Source: Hyphomicrobiales bacterium
Lineage (GTDB): Bacteria; Pseudomonadota; Alphaproteobacteria; Rhizobiales; Methylopilaceae
DNA length: 64,000 nt
NCBI GenBank assembly: GCA_022842205.1
Contig: JALHQA010000001.1
Location: 186,001 to 250,000 of the forward strand
Direction of reading: 5' to 3'
The translations under genes were made by a program, and so were the position numbers. Each line of letters opens with the position of its first letter. Position 1 is the first letter of the stretch. Of the stretch, positions 42,838-53,162 are shown piece by piece. The notes under the pieces were generated by a model. That model was not told the DNA's origin. It was given only the letters and a program-made list of their open reading frames with translations, and did not search any database.

Positions 42838-43200
42838 CTATTTCGCGTTCTTCGCCAGCCACTCCTTCATCTCGGCGATTTCCTTTTTCTGCGCGTCGAT
42901 GATCTGGCGGGCGAGCGCCTTGCGGCTTTCGTCCTTGCCGTATTTCAGCTCTACCTCGGCCATGTCGATCGCGCCCTGATGATGCGGAATCATCATCTGC
43001 ACGAAATCGACATCCGGATCGCCGGACGGTTTCACCGCGCCCATATCGACGGTCATCTTTTCATGCGCCGCCATCTGGGCCTCGAAGGCCGGATCGGCGC
43101 CGGACATGGCCGCGCCGCCATGCGCTCCATGATCCTGCTGGGCGAAAGCGGGCATCGCAAACAAAACGGCGGCGAGAACAGACAACACTGCCTTGCGCAT
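42838..43200 (-). CDS. DUF305 family exported copper-associated protein
   Basis: 120 residues from the ATG at 43200, after AAGGAGGTTTTCA. Signal peptide KAVLSVLAAVLFAMPAFAQQ. The mature part is a four-helix DUF305/ferritin-like unit with Met- and His-rich metal ligands: QDHGAHGGAAMSG, MAAHEKMTVDMGAV, the signature FVQMMIPHHQGAIDMAEVEL. Relatives such as CopM bind copper in the periplasm. It is divergent from copA and shares its control region, in line with a copper-resistance role. Confidence 0.92.
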   Translation of the reverse strand: MRKAVLSVLAAVLFAMPAFAQQDHGAHGGAAMSGADPAFEAQMAAHEKMTVDMGAVKPSGDPDVDFVQMMIPHHQGAIDMAEVELKYGKDESRKALARQIIDAQKKEIAEMKEWLAKNAK

Positions 43201-43257
43201 TGAAAACCTCCTTATTTCTTCTCTTCCGAGCCTGTGATCCGGCTGCGTGAACCAGTC

Positions 43258-43288
43258 TTGACCTTCCCCAATGGGGAAGGTCCATATC
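43258..43288 (+). promoter_or_regulatory. CueR/MerR-type copper promoter of copA
   Basis: A perfect inverted repeat, GACCTTCCCC and GGGGAAGGTC separated by AAT (43260-43282), lies between a -35 TTGACC (43258-43263) and a -10 CATATC (43283-43288). The 19-base spacer is longer than the normal 17, the hallmark of promoters that MerR-family activators untwist. The half-site matches the CueR/HmrR operator. The regulator gene itself is not in this window. Confidence 0.88.
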
Positions 43289-43321
43289 CCTTGTGATGAT
43301 TTTTTCGTGACGGGACAATTT

Positions 43322-45670
43322 ATGGACCACACACATCACCACACCGGCACTTCCTGCTGCAGCCACAAGGCGGAAACCGCCCCGGATTCGCACACCGTCA
43401 AGGATCCGGTCTGCGGTATGGACGTCGATCCGCACACCGCCAAGCATCGCACCGAGCATGACGGGCGGCCCTATTATTTCTGTTCGGCCGGCTGCAAGGC
43501 GAAGTTCGAGGCCGATCCGGCGAAGTATCTCGAGCCGCGCGCGAGCGAGCCCGTGCCGGAAGGCACGGAATACACCTGCCCGATGCATCCCGAGATCCGC
43601 CAGATCGGCCCCGGCTCCTGCCCGATCTGCGGCATGGCGCTCGAGCCGATGACGATCACGGCGGAAGCGCCGCCGAACCATGAACTGATCGATTTCACGC
43701 GCCGGTTCTGGATCGGACTTGCGCTGACAATCCCCATCTTTGTGCTCGAGATGGGCTCGCACCTGTTCGGCTGGCGGTTGCTCGATCCGGCGACGTCCAA
43801 TCTCGCGCAGTTCGCGCTCGCGACGCCCGTCGTGCTGTGGGCCGGATGGCCGTTCTTCCAGCGCGGCTGGGCGTCTCTCGTCACGCGCAATCTCAACATG
43901 TTCACGCTGATCGCGATGGGCACCGGCGCGGCGTGGATCTACAGCGTCGTCGCGACTTTCGCGCCCGGCGTTTTCCCGGAAGCGTTCCGGGGCCATCACG
44001 GCGAGGTCGCGGTTTATTTCGAGGCGGCCGCCGTCATTACGGTGCTCGTCCTGCTCGGCCAGATTCTCGAACTCCGCGCCCGCGAGGCGACCGGCGGCGC
44101 CATCCGCGCGCTGCTCGATCTCGCGCCGAAAACCGCACGTCGCATCGGCAAGGACGGCGCGGACGAAGACATCGCGCTGGAGCACATCCAGGTCGGTGAT
44201 CTTCTGCGCGTGCGTCCCGGCGAGAAAGTGCCGGTCGACGGCATCGTCACCGACGGCCGTTCTTCGGTCGATGAATCGCTTGTCACCGGCGAAAGCATGC
44301 CGGTCACGAAAGAGATAGATGCACGCGCCATTGCCGGCACGCTCAATCAGTCTGGCGCGCTCGTGATCCGCGCCGAGCATGTCGGGCGCGATACGATGCT
44401 GTCGCGCATCGTGCAGCTTGTTTCGGAAGCGCAGCGTTCGCGCGCGCCGATCCAGCGGCTCGCCGATCAGGTTGCGGGCTGGTTCGTGCCGCTCGTGATC
44501 CTGACCGCGTTGATCGCGTTCGCGGCCTGGGCCTGGTTCGGGCCCGAGCCGCGCCTGTCGTATGGACTTGTGGCCGCCGTCGCCGTTCTCATCATCGCCT
44601 GCCCTTGCGCGCTCGGCCTTGCGACTCCGATGTCGATCATGGTCGCCGTCGGACGCGGCGCGCGCGCCGGCGTGCTCGTCAAGAACGCCGCGGCGCTCGA
44701 ACGGCTGGAAAAGGTCGACACGCTGCTCGTCGACAAGACCGGCACGCTGACCGAAGGCAAACCGGCGCTGGTCAAGATCGTGCCGGCGCCCGGCTTTGCC
44801 GAAGACGACGTGCTGCGGCTTGCCGCGAGCGTCGAACGCGCCAGCGAACATCCGCTGGCGCAGGCCATCGTCGCCGCCGCGACCGGGAAGAAACTCGTGC
44901 TGTCCAATGTGACTGATTTCGACTCGCCCGTCGGCAAGGGGGCGCTCGGCACGGTCGACGGCCACAGCGTCGTCATCGGGAATGCCATCTTCCTCAAGGA
45001 ACACGGAATCGACGCATCGCCGCTCGAAACCGAAGCCGACGCGCTGCGCCGCGACGGCGCGACCGCCATCTTCGTCGCCGTGGATGGCACGCCCGCGGCC
45101 TCGCTTGCGATCGCCGATCCGGTGAAGACGACGACGCCGGACGCGCTGAAGGCGCTGCACGCAGCCGGTATTCGCATCGTCATGCTGACGGGCGACAACA
45201 GGACAACAGCGGAGGCCGTCGCGCGCAGGCTCGGCATCGACGATGTGCGCGCCGAGGTGCTGCCTGCCGACAAGAGCCGCGCCGTTGCGGAGTTCCGCGA
45301 ACAGGGTTGTGTGGTCGCGATGGCCGGCGATGGCGTCAATGACGCGCCGGCGCTCGCCGCCGCCGATGTCGGCATCGCCATGGGAACCGGCACCGATATC
45401 GCCATCGAGAGCGCGGGCATTACTTTGCTTTCGGGCGATCTCACCGGCATCGTCCGCGCCCGCCGCCTGTCGGAAGCCACGATGGGCAATATCCGCCAGA
45501 ACCTGTTTTTCGCGTTCATCTACAACGCGGCCGGGGTTCCAATCGCGGCCGGCGCACTATATCCGCTGTTCGGCATCGTCCTGTCGCCCATCGTCGCGGC
45601 GGCGGCGATGGCGCTGTCCTCTGTCAGCGTGATCGCTAACGCATTGAGGCTGCGGGGCTTGCGCCTCTGA
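43322..45670 (+). CDS. copA: Copper-exporting P1B-type ATPase
   Basis: 782 residues from the ATG at 43322. Instead of the usual HMA domains the N-terminus has a His/Cys-rich tail ([16 protein letters not shown]), a YHS domain ([15 protein letters not shown] ... [20 protein letters not shown]) and a heavy-metal-binding domain ([20 protein letters not shown]). P-type core: TGES at 322-325, membrane metal site CPC at 427-429 ([13 protein letters not shown]), phosphorylated D471 in [21 protein letters not shown] and [14 protein letters not shown] ([11 protein letters not shown]) and MxxSS ([13 protein letters not shown]) in the last helices specify Cu(I). It pumps Cu(I) from the cytoplasm, controlled by the CueR-type promoter. 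Confidence 0.96.
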   Translation: MDHTHHHTGTSCCSHKAETAPDSHTVKDPVCGMDVDPHTAKHRTEHDGRPYYFCSAGCKAKFEADPAKYLEPRASEPVPEGTEYTCPMHPEIRQIGPGSCPICGMALEPMTITAEAPPNHELIDFTRRFWIGLALTIPIFVLEMGSHLFGWRLLDPATSNLAQFALATPVVLWAGWPFFQRGWASLVTRNLNMFTLIAMGTGAAWIYSVVATFAPGVFPEAFRGHHGEVAVYFEAAAVITVLVLLGQILELRAREATGGAIRALLDLAPKTARRIGKDGADEDIALEHIQVGDLLRVRPGEKVPVDGIVTDGRSSVDESLVTGESMPVTKEIDARAIAGTLNQSGALVIRAEHVGRDTMLSRIVQLVSEAQRSRAPIQRLADQVAGWFVPLVILTALIAFAAWAWFGPEPRLSYGLVAAVAVLIIACPCALGLATPMSIMVAVGRGARAGVLVKNAAALERLEKVDTLLVDKTGTLTEGKPALVKIVPAPGFAEDDVLRLAASVERASEHPLAQAIVAAATGKKLVLSNVTDFDSPVGKGALGTVDGHSVVIGNAIFLKEHGIDASPLETEADALRRDGATAIFVAVDGTPAASLAIADPVKTTTPDALKALHAAGIRIVMLTGDNRTTAEAVARRLGIDDVRAEVLPADKSRAVAEFREQGCVVAMAGDGVNDAPALAAADVGIAMGTGTDIAIESAGITLLSGDLTGIVRARRLSEATMGNIRQNLFFAFIYNAAGVPIAAGALYPLFGIVLSPIVAAAAMALSSVSVIANALRLRGLRL

Positions 45671-45754
45671 ATCTTGCCTCGCGGCACAGCGATTGCTTGT
45701 TTCCGGGGGACTGAACGGGAACAATCAATCCGATTGTGGATGTGCGGGGTCGAG

Positions 45755-48232
45755 ATGCTGCAGACGAAAGCCACTATGGGGCCGGAGGCCGAGGCGGAGC
45801 ACGAGCAGGCCATATCCGACGCCAAGGGCTCGATCCTCGAGAAGATGACGCTCGCGGTCGGCAAGGATCCAGCCTATGCGACCGAGCGCGACTGGTATGT
45901 GGCGGTGGCGCTGGCGGCGCGCGATCGCATCACCCACCGCTTCCTCGGCGGCAAGCGCGCGTCCAAGGCGGATGGTAAAAAGCGCGTCTATTATCTCTCG
46001 CTCGAATTTCTGATCGGCCGCCAGCTCACCGATGTGCTGTCGAATTTCGAGCTGATTGAGGTTTTCCGCGCCGCGCTCGGCGATCTTGGCGTCGATTTCG
46101 AGAAGGTGCGCGAAGCCGAGCCGGACGCCGCGCTCGGCAATGGCGGCCTCGGCCGTCTCGCCGCCTGCTTCATGGAAAGCATGGCGACGCTCGGCATCCC
46201 GGCCTATGGCTATGGCATCCGCTACGACCACGGCCTGTTCCGCCAGGTGATCAAGGACGGCTGGCAGCAGGAATATCCCGAGACATGGCTGCAGAACGGC
46301 ACTCCGTGGGAGTTTCTGCGGTCGGACGTCACCTACGACATCAAGTTCGGCGGTTCGGTCGAAACGGTGACGAATGCCGCCGGCGTCAACCGGTTCATCT
46401 GGCATCCGTCGGAGATCGTCCATGCGATCGCCTATGACACGCCGATCGTCGGCTGGCGCGGCACGAATGTGAATCCGCTCAGGCTCTGGTCGGCGCGCCC
46501 CGCCGATCCGCTGCACCTCGAACTCTTCAACAAGGGCGATTATGTCGGGGCGGTGTCGGATCAGGCGCGCGCGGAGGCGATCTCGAAAGTCCTCTATCCG
46601 TCCGACGAAACCGCGTCCGGACAGGAACTGCGTCTCCGACAGGAATATTTCTTCGTCTCGGCCTCGCTGCAGGATCTCGTCAGCCGCCATATCCGTATTT
46701 ACGGCGATCTCTATTCCCTGCCCGACCGGGCGGCGATCCAGCTCAACGACACGCATCCCGCCGTCGCCATCGCCGAAATGATGCGCATTTTGCTCGACGA
46801 GCACGGGCTGCCGTGGGACGAAGCATGGCGCATCACGGGTTCGACCTTCTCCTACACCAACCACACGCTGCTTCCCGAAGCGCTGGAAACCTGGCCGCTG
46901 CCCTTGTTCGAACGGCTGCTGCCGCGCCATCTGCAGATCATCTATTTCATCAACAATCTGCATCTTGAAGCGACGAAGAAGAGGTTTCCGGGTGAGCCGG
47001 ACCTTCTCTCCTCCGTCTCGATCATCGACGAGCGCGAGGGCCGCCGGCTGCGCATGGGCCAGCTCGCCTTTGTGGGATCGCACACGATCAATGGCGTGTC
47101 GGCGCTCCACACCGAGCTGATGAAGGAGACGACGTTCCGCGACCTGCACCGCGTCTATCCCGACCGCATCGAAAACAAAACCAACGGCATCACCTTCCGG
47201 CGCTGGCTGCATCAGTCCAACCCGCAATTGACGGCGCTGCTGCGCGAGGTCTGCGGCGACGGCATTCTCGACAATCCGGAACTGATCCACCGCCTCGCGG
47301 AACATGCCGACGACCCGGACATCCAGAAGCGCATCGCGAAGATCAAGTTCGCGAACAAGGCCGTACTGACGAAGATAATCCTGGAACGCACACAGGTCCG
47401 GGTCGATCCGGCCGCACTGTTCGATGTGCAGATCAAGCGTCAGCACGAATACAAGCGCCAACTGCTCAACCTGCTTGAAACGGTCGCGCTTTACGACGCC
47501 ATCCGCAGCAACCCGACGAAAGACTGGGCGCCGCGCGTCAAGATATTCTCCGGCAAGGCGGCGGCGAGCTATGTCGCGGCGAAGCTCATCATCAAGCTCG
47601 CCAACGACATCGCGAAGACCGTCAATGACGATCCGTCCGTACACGGCCTTTTGAAGGTCGTGTTCCTGCCGAACTACAATGTCTCGCTTGCCGAACGCAT
47701 CATTCCGGCGGCCGACCTTTCGGAACAGATTTCGACCGCCGGCATGGAAGCCTCGGGCACCGGCAACATGAAGCTCGCGCTCAACGGCGCGCTGACCATC
47801 GGCACGCTCGACGGCGCGAATATCGAGATCAAGGATGCCGTCGGCGACGACAACATCTTCATCTTCGGCCTGACAGCCGCGGAAGTCGAAGCACGCAAGG
47901 CATCCGGCGCGCCGACCGCGGCGGAAAACATCGCCGCTTCGCCGATGCTGGGGCAAGTGCTCGACGCCATCGGTTCCGGCGTATTCTCGCCGGATGACCC
48001 GAACCGCTTCAAGCCGATCGTCGATCACCTGCGCAGTCAGGACCGTTACATGCTGACCGACGATTTCGACTCGTACTGGGCCGCGCAACGCCGCGCTGAC
48101 GATCTGTGGGGCCAGCCCGAAAAGTGGACACGCGCGACAATCCTCAACATCGCGAACATGGCATGGTTCTCGTCGGACCGGACGATCTCCGAATACGCAC
48201 AATCGATCTGGGGAGTTCCGGTCGGGAAGTAA
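45755..48232 (+). CDS. glgP: Glycogen/starch/alpha-glucan phosphorylase
   Basis: About 825 residues from the ATG at 45755. Releases glucose-1-phosphate from alpha-1,4-glucan ends. GT35 family: YYLSLEFLIGRQLTDVLSNF near residue 80, ALGNGGLGRLAACFMESMAT, QLNDTHPAVAIAEMMRILLD, YTNHTLLPEALETWPLPLF, KRQHEYKRQLLNLLE. The PLP lysine is in EASGTGNMKLALNGALTIG. Other glycogen genes are not in the window; it follows copA without an evident functional link. Confidence 0.94.
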   Translation: MLQTKATMGPEAEAEHEQAISDAKGSILEKMTLAVGKDPAYATERDWYVAVALAARDRITHRFLGGKRASKADGKKRVYYLSLEFLIGRQLTDVLSNFELIEVFRAALGDLGVDFEKVREAEPDAALGNGGLGRLAACFMESMATLGIPAYGYGIRYDHGLFRQVIKDGWQQEYPETWLQNGTPWEFLRSDVTYDIKFGGSVETVTNAAGVNRFIWHPSEIVHAIAYDTPIVGWRGTNVNPLRLWSARPADPLHLELFNKGDYVGAVSDQARAEAISKVLYPSDETASGQELRLRQEYFFVSASLQDLVSRHIRIYGDLYSLPDRAAIQLNDTHPAVAIAEMMRILLDEHGLPWDEAWRITGSTFSYTNHTLLPEALETWPLPLFERLLPRHLQIIYFINNLHLEATKKRFPGEPDLLSSVSIIDEREGRRLRMGQLAFVGSHTINGVSALHTELMKETTFRDLHRVYPDRIENKTNGITFRRWLHQSNPQLTALLREVCGDGILDNPELIHRLAEHADDPDIQKRIAKIKFANKAVLTKIILERTQVRVDPAALFDVQIKRQHEYKRQLLNLLETVALYDAIRSNPTKDWAPRVKIFSGKAAASYVAAKLIIKLANDIAKTVNDDPSVHGLLKVVFLPNYNVSLAERIIPAADLSEQISTAGMEASGTGNMKLALNGALTIGTLDGANIEIKDAVGDDNIFIFGLTAAEVEARKASGAPTAAENIAASPMLGQVLDAIGSGVFSPDDPNRFKPIVDHLRSQDRYMLTDDFDSYWAAQRRADDLWGQPEKWTRATILNIANMAWFSSDRTISEYAQSIWGVPVGK

Positions 48233-48238
48233 GTACGA

Positions 48239-48358
48239 CTCGCGGGCGGACACCCGCGAGCGAGGTGAGGACAAAATCCAAAAGCGGTGTTTCCCGCGTC
48301 CCCCTCACCCGGCGACCGCTTCGCGGTCTGCCGACCTCTCCCGTAAACGGGAGAGGGA
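48239..48358. repeat. Intergenic mosaic of hairpins between glgP and ispA
   Basis: First CTCGCGGG / CCCGCGAG (48239-48260). Then a block beginning CCCCTCACCCGGCGACCGC carries GACCGC / GCGGTC around a TTC loop and ends in CCTCTCCCGT / ACGGGAGAGG (48335-48356). The last block has the wording of the dispersed palindromic elements (CCCTCACCC ... CCTCTCCC) seen between genes in many proteobacteria. It may end both convergent transcripts. Confidence 0.65.
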
Positions 48359-48360
48359 AA

Positions 48361-49290
48361 TTACTTGTCCCTGTTCGCGACGAACCGCGCCGCCTCGCGC
48401 AGCACGGCCGCCTTGTCGCCGAAACCAGACAGCGCGCCCTCGGCCTCGTGCACAAGATCGCCGAGCCTCTTCCGCGCCGCGTCCTTGCCCCAGAGACGCA
48501 CCAGCGTGCCCTTGCCCATCGCGGCGTCCTTGCCGGTTGCCTTGCCGACGGTCGCGGCGTCCGCTTCCTCGTCCAGAAGATCGTCGGCGATCTGGAACGC
48601 CTGTCCGAGCGCGCGTCCATACCTCTGAAGCGTCTCGCGCTCGTCCCTGCTGGCGCCGCCTAGCGTGGCGCCCATCTCGACGCCGGCCATGAGCAGTGCG
48701 CCGGTCTTCATCGATTGCAGGCGCAGGATTTCCTTGTCCGTCAGCGGCAGCGGCTTGCCGTCGCCAAAGCGTCCTTCGGCTTCGAGATCGAGCAGCTGGC
48801 CGCCGACCATCCCGCCAAGACCGGAGGCGCGCGCGAGTGTCTTTACGAGCGCGACGCGCACCGCCGGATCGGGATGGGTCGGCTCGTCGGCGAGAATGTC
48901 GAACGCATAGGTCAGGAGTGCGTCGCCGGCGAGGATCGCGGTCGCCTCGTCATATTTCCTGTGCGTCGTCGGCTGGCCGCGGCGCAGATCGTCATTGTCC
49001 ATGGCCGGAAGGTCGTCGTGCACGAGGCTGTAGCAGTGCACGCATTCGATGGCGGCCGCGGCGCGCAGCACGCCCTCACCCTCCTTGCCGAACAGGGCAG
49101 CGGTCTCGACAACGAGAAAGGGGCGCAGCCGCTTGCCGCCGGCCAGCGCCGCGTAGCGCATGGATTCGGTCACACGCGTCGGGCGCAGGGTCTCGCCCGG
49201 CAGGGCTTTGTCGCCGAACAGGTCCATGATAACCCCGTCGACCGTCTTGGCCGTCTGGGTCAGCCGCTCCGCAAAATCCGCTGATCTCAA
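48361..49290 (-). CDS. ispA: Polyprenyl synthetase, farnesyl diphosphate synthase type
   Basis: About 309 residues from TTG 49290, which has AAAGG eight bases upstream; GTG 49332 is an alternative adding 14 residues. Condenses IPP with DMAPP and GPP to farnesyl diphosphate. First Asp-rich motif DDLPAMD in YSLVHDDLPAMDNDDLRRG, second DDLLD in QAFQIADDLLDEEADAATVG, plus GGKRLRPFL and GGMVGGQLLDLEAEG. FPP is the substrate for squalene formation by HpnC/HpnD/HpnE encoded nearby. The gene is divergent from hpnN. The usual xseB neighbour is absent. Confidence 0.9.
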   Translation of the reverse strand: MRSADFAERLTQTAKTVDGVIMDLFGDKALPGETLRPTRVTESMRYAALAGGKRLRPFLVVETAALFGKEGEGVLRAAAAIECVHCYSLVHDDLPAMDNDDLRRGQPTTHRKYDEATAILAGDALLTYAFDILADEPTHPDPAVRVALVKTLARASGLGGMVGGQLLDLEAEGRFGDGKPLPLTDKEILRLQSMKTGALLMAGVEMGATLGGASRDERETLQRYGRALGQAFQIADDLLDEEADAATVGKATGKDAAMGKGTLVRLWGKDAARKRLGDLVHEAEGALSGFGDKAAVLREAARFVANRDK

Positions 49291-49454
49291 AGTCGAATGC
49301 CTTTCGGAGGATAAAGGCCAAATGCTAGACACATTTGGGCCGCAAGGGGGCGCGCCGGGCGCAAAGGTCCGGCAACTTGGCCGACCAGCCGGTCGGGTGG
49401 CAACTGCCTCCTCACATTCATTCTAAATACCACCGGGATCGCGGAGTAGCGCAA

Positions 49455-52088
49455 ATGCGGAAAACAGGCGAGCGCATTTTCGGGACGGTGGCGAGTATTT
49501 GCGCCCGCCGACCCTGGTTCGTCCTGGCGATTGCCGCCATCCTGACCCTGCTGGCGGCGTGGGCTTCGACCGAGCTCAGGATCAACACCGCGATCGACGA
49601 TATCCTCGCGGACTCGCTCGCGTTCCGGCAGGTCGAGGACAAATACCGGGAATCCTTCCCCAAAAGGGAAGACATCCTGATTGTTGTCGATGGCGCAACG
49701 GGCGGAGATGCCGACAGCGCGGCAGACAATCTGGCCGTTCGCCTGCGCGACCGGGAAGATCTTTTTACCGACGTTCAAGTGCCTGGTGAATCGAGCTTTT
49801 TCAATGAAAACGGCCTGCTTTTCCTCGCTCGGGACAAGCTCGACAGCTTCCTCTCGCAGCTCGAAGCCGAAGCCCCGCTGCTGAGACAACTCGGCCGCGA
49901 TCCCAGCCTGAGGGGCATCGCCGCCGCGGTCGACGCCGGCCAGGGCGACGGCGAAGCCAAATCAGTTCGCATGTTCACCGAAATGGGCGAAACCGCCTCG
50001 GCTTTGGCGAACAATGAAGACCGCCGGGTCGACTGGCTGTCCATCTTCAATTTCGAACGGCCCGGCGCCCGTCCGGGCACACGCCGCTTCGTTCTCGCCA
50101 AGCCCGTTCTCGACAACACCTCCATCGACCGCGCCGGCCCGGCCCTGAAAGCCCTTCAGGAGGAAATGAAGGGCGTCCAGGAGGAAGAGGCCGAAGGCAT
50201 CAAGCTCAACATCACGGGCGACCCGGTCCTGCGCCAGCAGGAGCTGAACGATGCCTTCTCCGGCGCCGTCACCGCTTCCGCCCTGTCCTTTATCCTGGTC
50301 GCTCTCAGCCTCGTGTTCGGCATCCGATCGGGGCGGATGATTGTCGTCCTGCTCGTCACGCTGGTCATCGGCGGCATCTGGACCACCGGGCTCGCCGCGA
50401 TTTTCGTCGGACGGCTGAATCTCATCTCCGTGGCCTTCATGGTGCTGTTCTTCGGCCTCGGCGTCGATTTCGGCACCCATCTCGGCCTGCGCTTCCTCGA
50501 GGACCGCAAACGCGGCCTGCCATTCGAACAGGCCCTGCGCGAGGCCATGATCCACGAAGCGCCGGGCATCGGCCTGTCGACGCTGTGCGCCATCGTGGCG
50601 TTCCTGTCCTTCGTGCCCACGGCCTACACCGGTCTGGCCGAGTTCGGCATCATTTCGGCCTGGGGCATGGTCGTCGCCTTTGCCGTGACGTTCACGGTGC
50701 AGCCGGCGCTGATGGCGGTCATGCCGCCGAAAGTGCCGAAATGGGGCGATTTCAACATCGGCATCGGCGGCTTCATCAAGCGCTTCCACAGGCCGATCCT
50801 GGTGCTCTCGACCCTCGTCACTCTCGGCGCGCTCTATGCGGCGACCTATGCGCGGATCGACGTCAACCCGCTCAACCTGCAGAATCCCGCAGCCGGGCCG
50901 GTCATCACCTATCGCGACCTCGCCAAGGACCCCGCGACTTCGCCCTATTCGATCAATGTCGTCGCCGACAACGAGGACGACGCCCGTGCCCGCGCCGAAA
51001 AGCTGGCGGCCCTTCCGGGCGTCGCCAAGGTCGCCACCGCCGAGCAGTTCCTGCCGTCCGATCAGCCGCCGAAGCTTGAGCGCATTGCCAAGGCACGCGA
51101 CGTGCTCGGGCCGGATTTCATGGACCCCGCGCGCCGCCTGCCGCCTCCCAACGAGGCCCAGCTCCGTCAGGCCTTCGCCAGCCTGCTTGTTTCATCCGAA
51201 CGCATCGCCGCCGCCGCACCCGCCGATTCCGAGCTCAAAACCGCGGCCGAGGCCTTCCGCGACGGCATGAAGGAATTCGCCGACAAGCGCGGCGCCACGC
51301 CGGAAAACCTCAAGGAATTCAACACCGCCTTTGTCGGCTCGCTGGATGACATCGTGGACGGCCTGCGCGATCGCCTCGGCGATGCAAAGCAGCTGACACT
51401 TGACGACCTGCCGCCCGAGATCAGCCGCGACTGGATAGCCGCCGACGGCCGCCTGCGTCTTCAGGTGCAGCCGGACGAGGATATCGGCACTCCGGAAAAG
51501 CTGGAGGCGTTCGCCCGGGAGATTCAGGCCGCCGAGCCACTGGCCTCCGGCGTGCCGATCAGCGTCACCGATGCCGGCACCGCCATTCTGTGGTCGTTCG
51601 TGGAAGCCATCGCCTACACCACGATCGCCATCGCGCTGGTCGTCATCATCCTGCGCCGCCGGGTGACGGATGTGCTTCTGATCCTGGCGCCGCTGGCCGT
51701 GGCATCGATCTGGACGGTCGCCGGATCGGCCCTGCTGAACCTGCCGTTCAACTTCGCGAACGTCATCGTCATCCCGCTGCTGATCGGCCTCGGCGTAGCC
51801 GGCTCGGTGCACATCGTCGTCCGTGCCCGGGAACTGGCCGAGGAAAACAAGGGCAAGAAACTGAAAGACCGGGTCGACGTTCTGGACACATCGACCTCGC
51901 TGGCTGTGCTCGTGGCGCAACTCAACACCGTGGCCGCGTTTGCCACTCTCGCCATTTCCAAGCATCAGGGGCTATACAGCATGGGACTTTTGCTGGGTCT
52001 GGCGATCCTTCTCGTTGTCATAGTGTGTCTCGTGGTGCTGCCGGCCGCGATGATCGCGCTTCATGGCCGGGGTAACGGAAAGGCTTGA
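49455..52088 (+). CDS. hpnN: Hopanoid transporter, RND/MMPL superfamily
   Basis: About 877 residues from the ATG at 49455, after GCGGAGTAGCGCAA. Inner-membrane exporter that moves hopanoids toward the outer membrane. RND half-repeats: helix 1 (FVLAIAAILTLLAAWAS), periplasmic loop 1, helices 2-6 (ALSFILVALSLVFGIRSGRM, FMVLFFGLGVDFGTHLGLRF). Then helix 7 (HRPILVLSTLVTLGALYAAT), loop 2 and helices 8-12 (ILWSFVEAIAYTTIAIALVV, IPLLIGLGVAGSVHIVVRAR, LLLGLAILLVVIVCLVVLPA). Length and placement next to hpnA match the HpnN family. First gene of the plus-strand hopanoid block. Confidence 0.93.
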   Translation: MRKTGERIFGTVASICARRPWFVLAIAAILTLLAAWASTELRINTAIDDILADSLAFRQVEDKYRESFPKREDILIVVDGATGGDADSAADNLAVRLRDREDLFTDVQVPGESSFFNENGLLFLARDKLDSFLSQLEAEAPLLRQLGRDPSLRGIAAAVDAGQGDGEAKSVRMFTEMGETASALANNEDRRVDWLSIFNFERPGARPGTRRFVLAKPVLDNTSIDRAGPALKALQEEMKGVQEEEAEGIKLNITGDPVLRQQELNDAFSGAVTASALSFILVALSLVFGIRSGRMIVVLLVTLVIGGIWTTGLAAIFVGRLNLISVAFMVLFFGLGVDFGTHLGLRFLEDRKRGLPFEQALREAMIHEAPGIGLSTLCAIVAFLSFVPTAYTGLAEFGIISAWGMVVAFAVTFTVQPALMAVMPPKVPKWGDFNIGIGGFIKRFHRPILVLSTLVTLGALYAATYARIDVNPLNLQNPAAGPVITYRDLAKDPATSPYSINVVADNEDDARARAEKLAALPGVAKVATAEQFLPSDQPPKLERIAKARDVLGPDFMDPARRLPPPNEAQLRQAFASLLVSSERIAAAAPADSELKTAAEAFRDGMKEFADKRGATPENLKEFNTAFVGSLDDIVDGLRDRLGDAKQLTLDDLPPEISRDWIAADGRLRLQVQPDEDIGTPEKLEAFAREIQAAEPLASGVPISVTDAGTAILWSFVEAIAYTTIAIALVVIILRRRVTDVLLILAPLAVASIWTVAGSALLNLPFNFANVIVIPLLIGLGVAGSVHIVVRARELAEENKGKKLKDRVDVLDTSTSLAVLVAQLNTVAAFATLAISKHQGLYSMGLLLGLAILLVVIVCLVVLPAAMIALHGRGNGKA

Positions 52089-52092
52089 GTTG

Positions 52093-53139
52093 ATGGCGAA
52101 GGTACTGGTCACGGGCGGATGCGGGTTTGTCGGCCGCCATTTGGTCGCCAGGCTTGTCGAACGCGGTGACGATGTCCGGGTGATCGATGTGTGCGAACAT
52201 CCCGGCCTGTCGCCCGATGCCGAATACCGTCGTGCCTCGATCCTCGATCCGGCCGCCGTCGAGTCCGCGCTTGAGGGAGTCGATCGCCTCTATCATGTTG
52301 CCGGCATCGCTCATCTCTGGACGAGGAATCGCGCCCATTTCGACGACGTCAATCGGCGCGGCACCGAGACCGTCATCGGGGCGGCCGTACGCAAGGGCAC
52401 GCCGCGCATCGTCCATTGTTCGACCGAGTCGATCCTGCTGCCGAAGAAGGTCAACGGTCACGCGATCAGCGAAGATCATGTCCTGCCGCTCCGGGATCTT
52501 CCGGGTCCGTACACACGCTCGAAGTATCTCGGCGAACAGGCCGCGCTTCAGGCCGCCCGCGCGGGAGCGGATCTTGTCGTCGTCAATCCGACCGTACCCG
52601 TTGGCGCGGGGGACGCAAACATGACGCCGCCGGCCGAAATGCTCGCGCTGTTCCTGAAGGGCGGTTCGCCGTTCTTTCTCGACTTCACCATGAATCTTGT
52701 CGATGTGCGCGACGTCGCCGATGGCATTGTGCTGGGCGGCGACAACGGCCGCGCGGGCGAGCGCTATATTCTCGGCGGCGAGAACATCCGCCTGCGCGAT
52801 CTGCTGGCGCTGGTCGAACAGATGTCCGGCCGCAAGATGCCGAAGCGGACGATCCCGGCGTCGCTCGCCCTGGCAGCGGGCGTGTATGGCGACATCGTCT
52901 CGCGCGTGACGAAGAAGCGCCCGGCGGCGACCCGTGAAGGCATCCTGCTGGCGCTGCGGTCAGCACCGTTCGACAGTTCGAAGGCAAAGAACGAGCTTGG
53001 CTACCGGCCGCGCCCGATCGAACAGGCCATCCGCGAAGAGCTTGAATGGCTTATTGAACGTCAGGGCGTATCCCGTTCCGGCGCCCCGGCTTCCTTGCCT
53101 AGCTTTCGACAAGAAGCTCGGGTTAAGTCCTCCAACTAG
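52093..53139 (+). CDS. hpnA: Hopanoid-associated sugar epimerase
   Basis: 348 residues from the ATG at 52093, four bases after the hpnN stop. NAD-dependent SDR (extended) family: MAKVLVTGGCGFVGRHLVAR with GxxGxxG, dinucleotide Asp in DVRVIDVCEH, HVAGIAHLW, and the catalytic YxxxK in GPYTRSKYLGEQAALQAARA. Late signatures VNPTVPVGAGDANMTPP and NLVDVRDVADGIVLGGDNG are typical of HpnA. The substrate is not established; the gene consistently travels with hopanoid genes. Confidence 0.93.
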   Translation: MAKVLVTGGCGFVGRHLVARLVERGDDVRVIDVCEHPGLSPDAEYRRASILDPAAVESALEGVDRLYHVAGIAHLWTRNRAHFDDVNRRGTETVIGAAVRKGTPRIVHCSTESILLPKKVNGHAISEDHVLPLRDLPGPYTRSKYLGEQAALQAARAGADLVVVNPTVPVGAGDANMTPPAEMLALFLKGGSPFFLDFTMNLVDVRDVADGIVLGGDNGRAGERYILGGENIRLRDLLALVEQMSGRKMPKRTIPASLALAAGVYGDIVSRVTKKRPAATREGILLALRSAPFDSSKAKNELGYRPRPIEQAIREELEWLIERQGVSRSGAPASLPSFRQEARVKSSN

Positions 53140-53162
53140 CGTAGTTTTGCGGGGACGTACCG

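Noticed and set aside
43061-45160. 699-codon minus-strand frame opposite copA
   Set aside because: Arg- and Asp-rich shadow; copA motifs are all on the plus strand.
45725-48274. 849-codon minus-strand frame opposite glgP
   Set aside because: Shadow of glgP; no domain and no ribosome-binding site.
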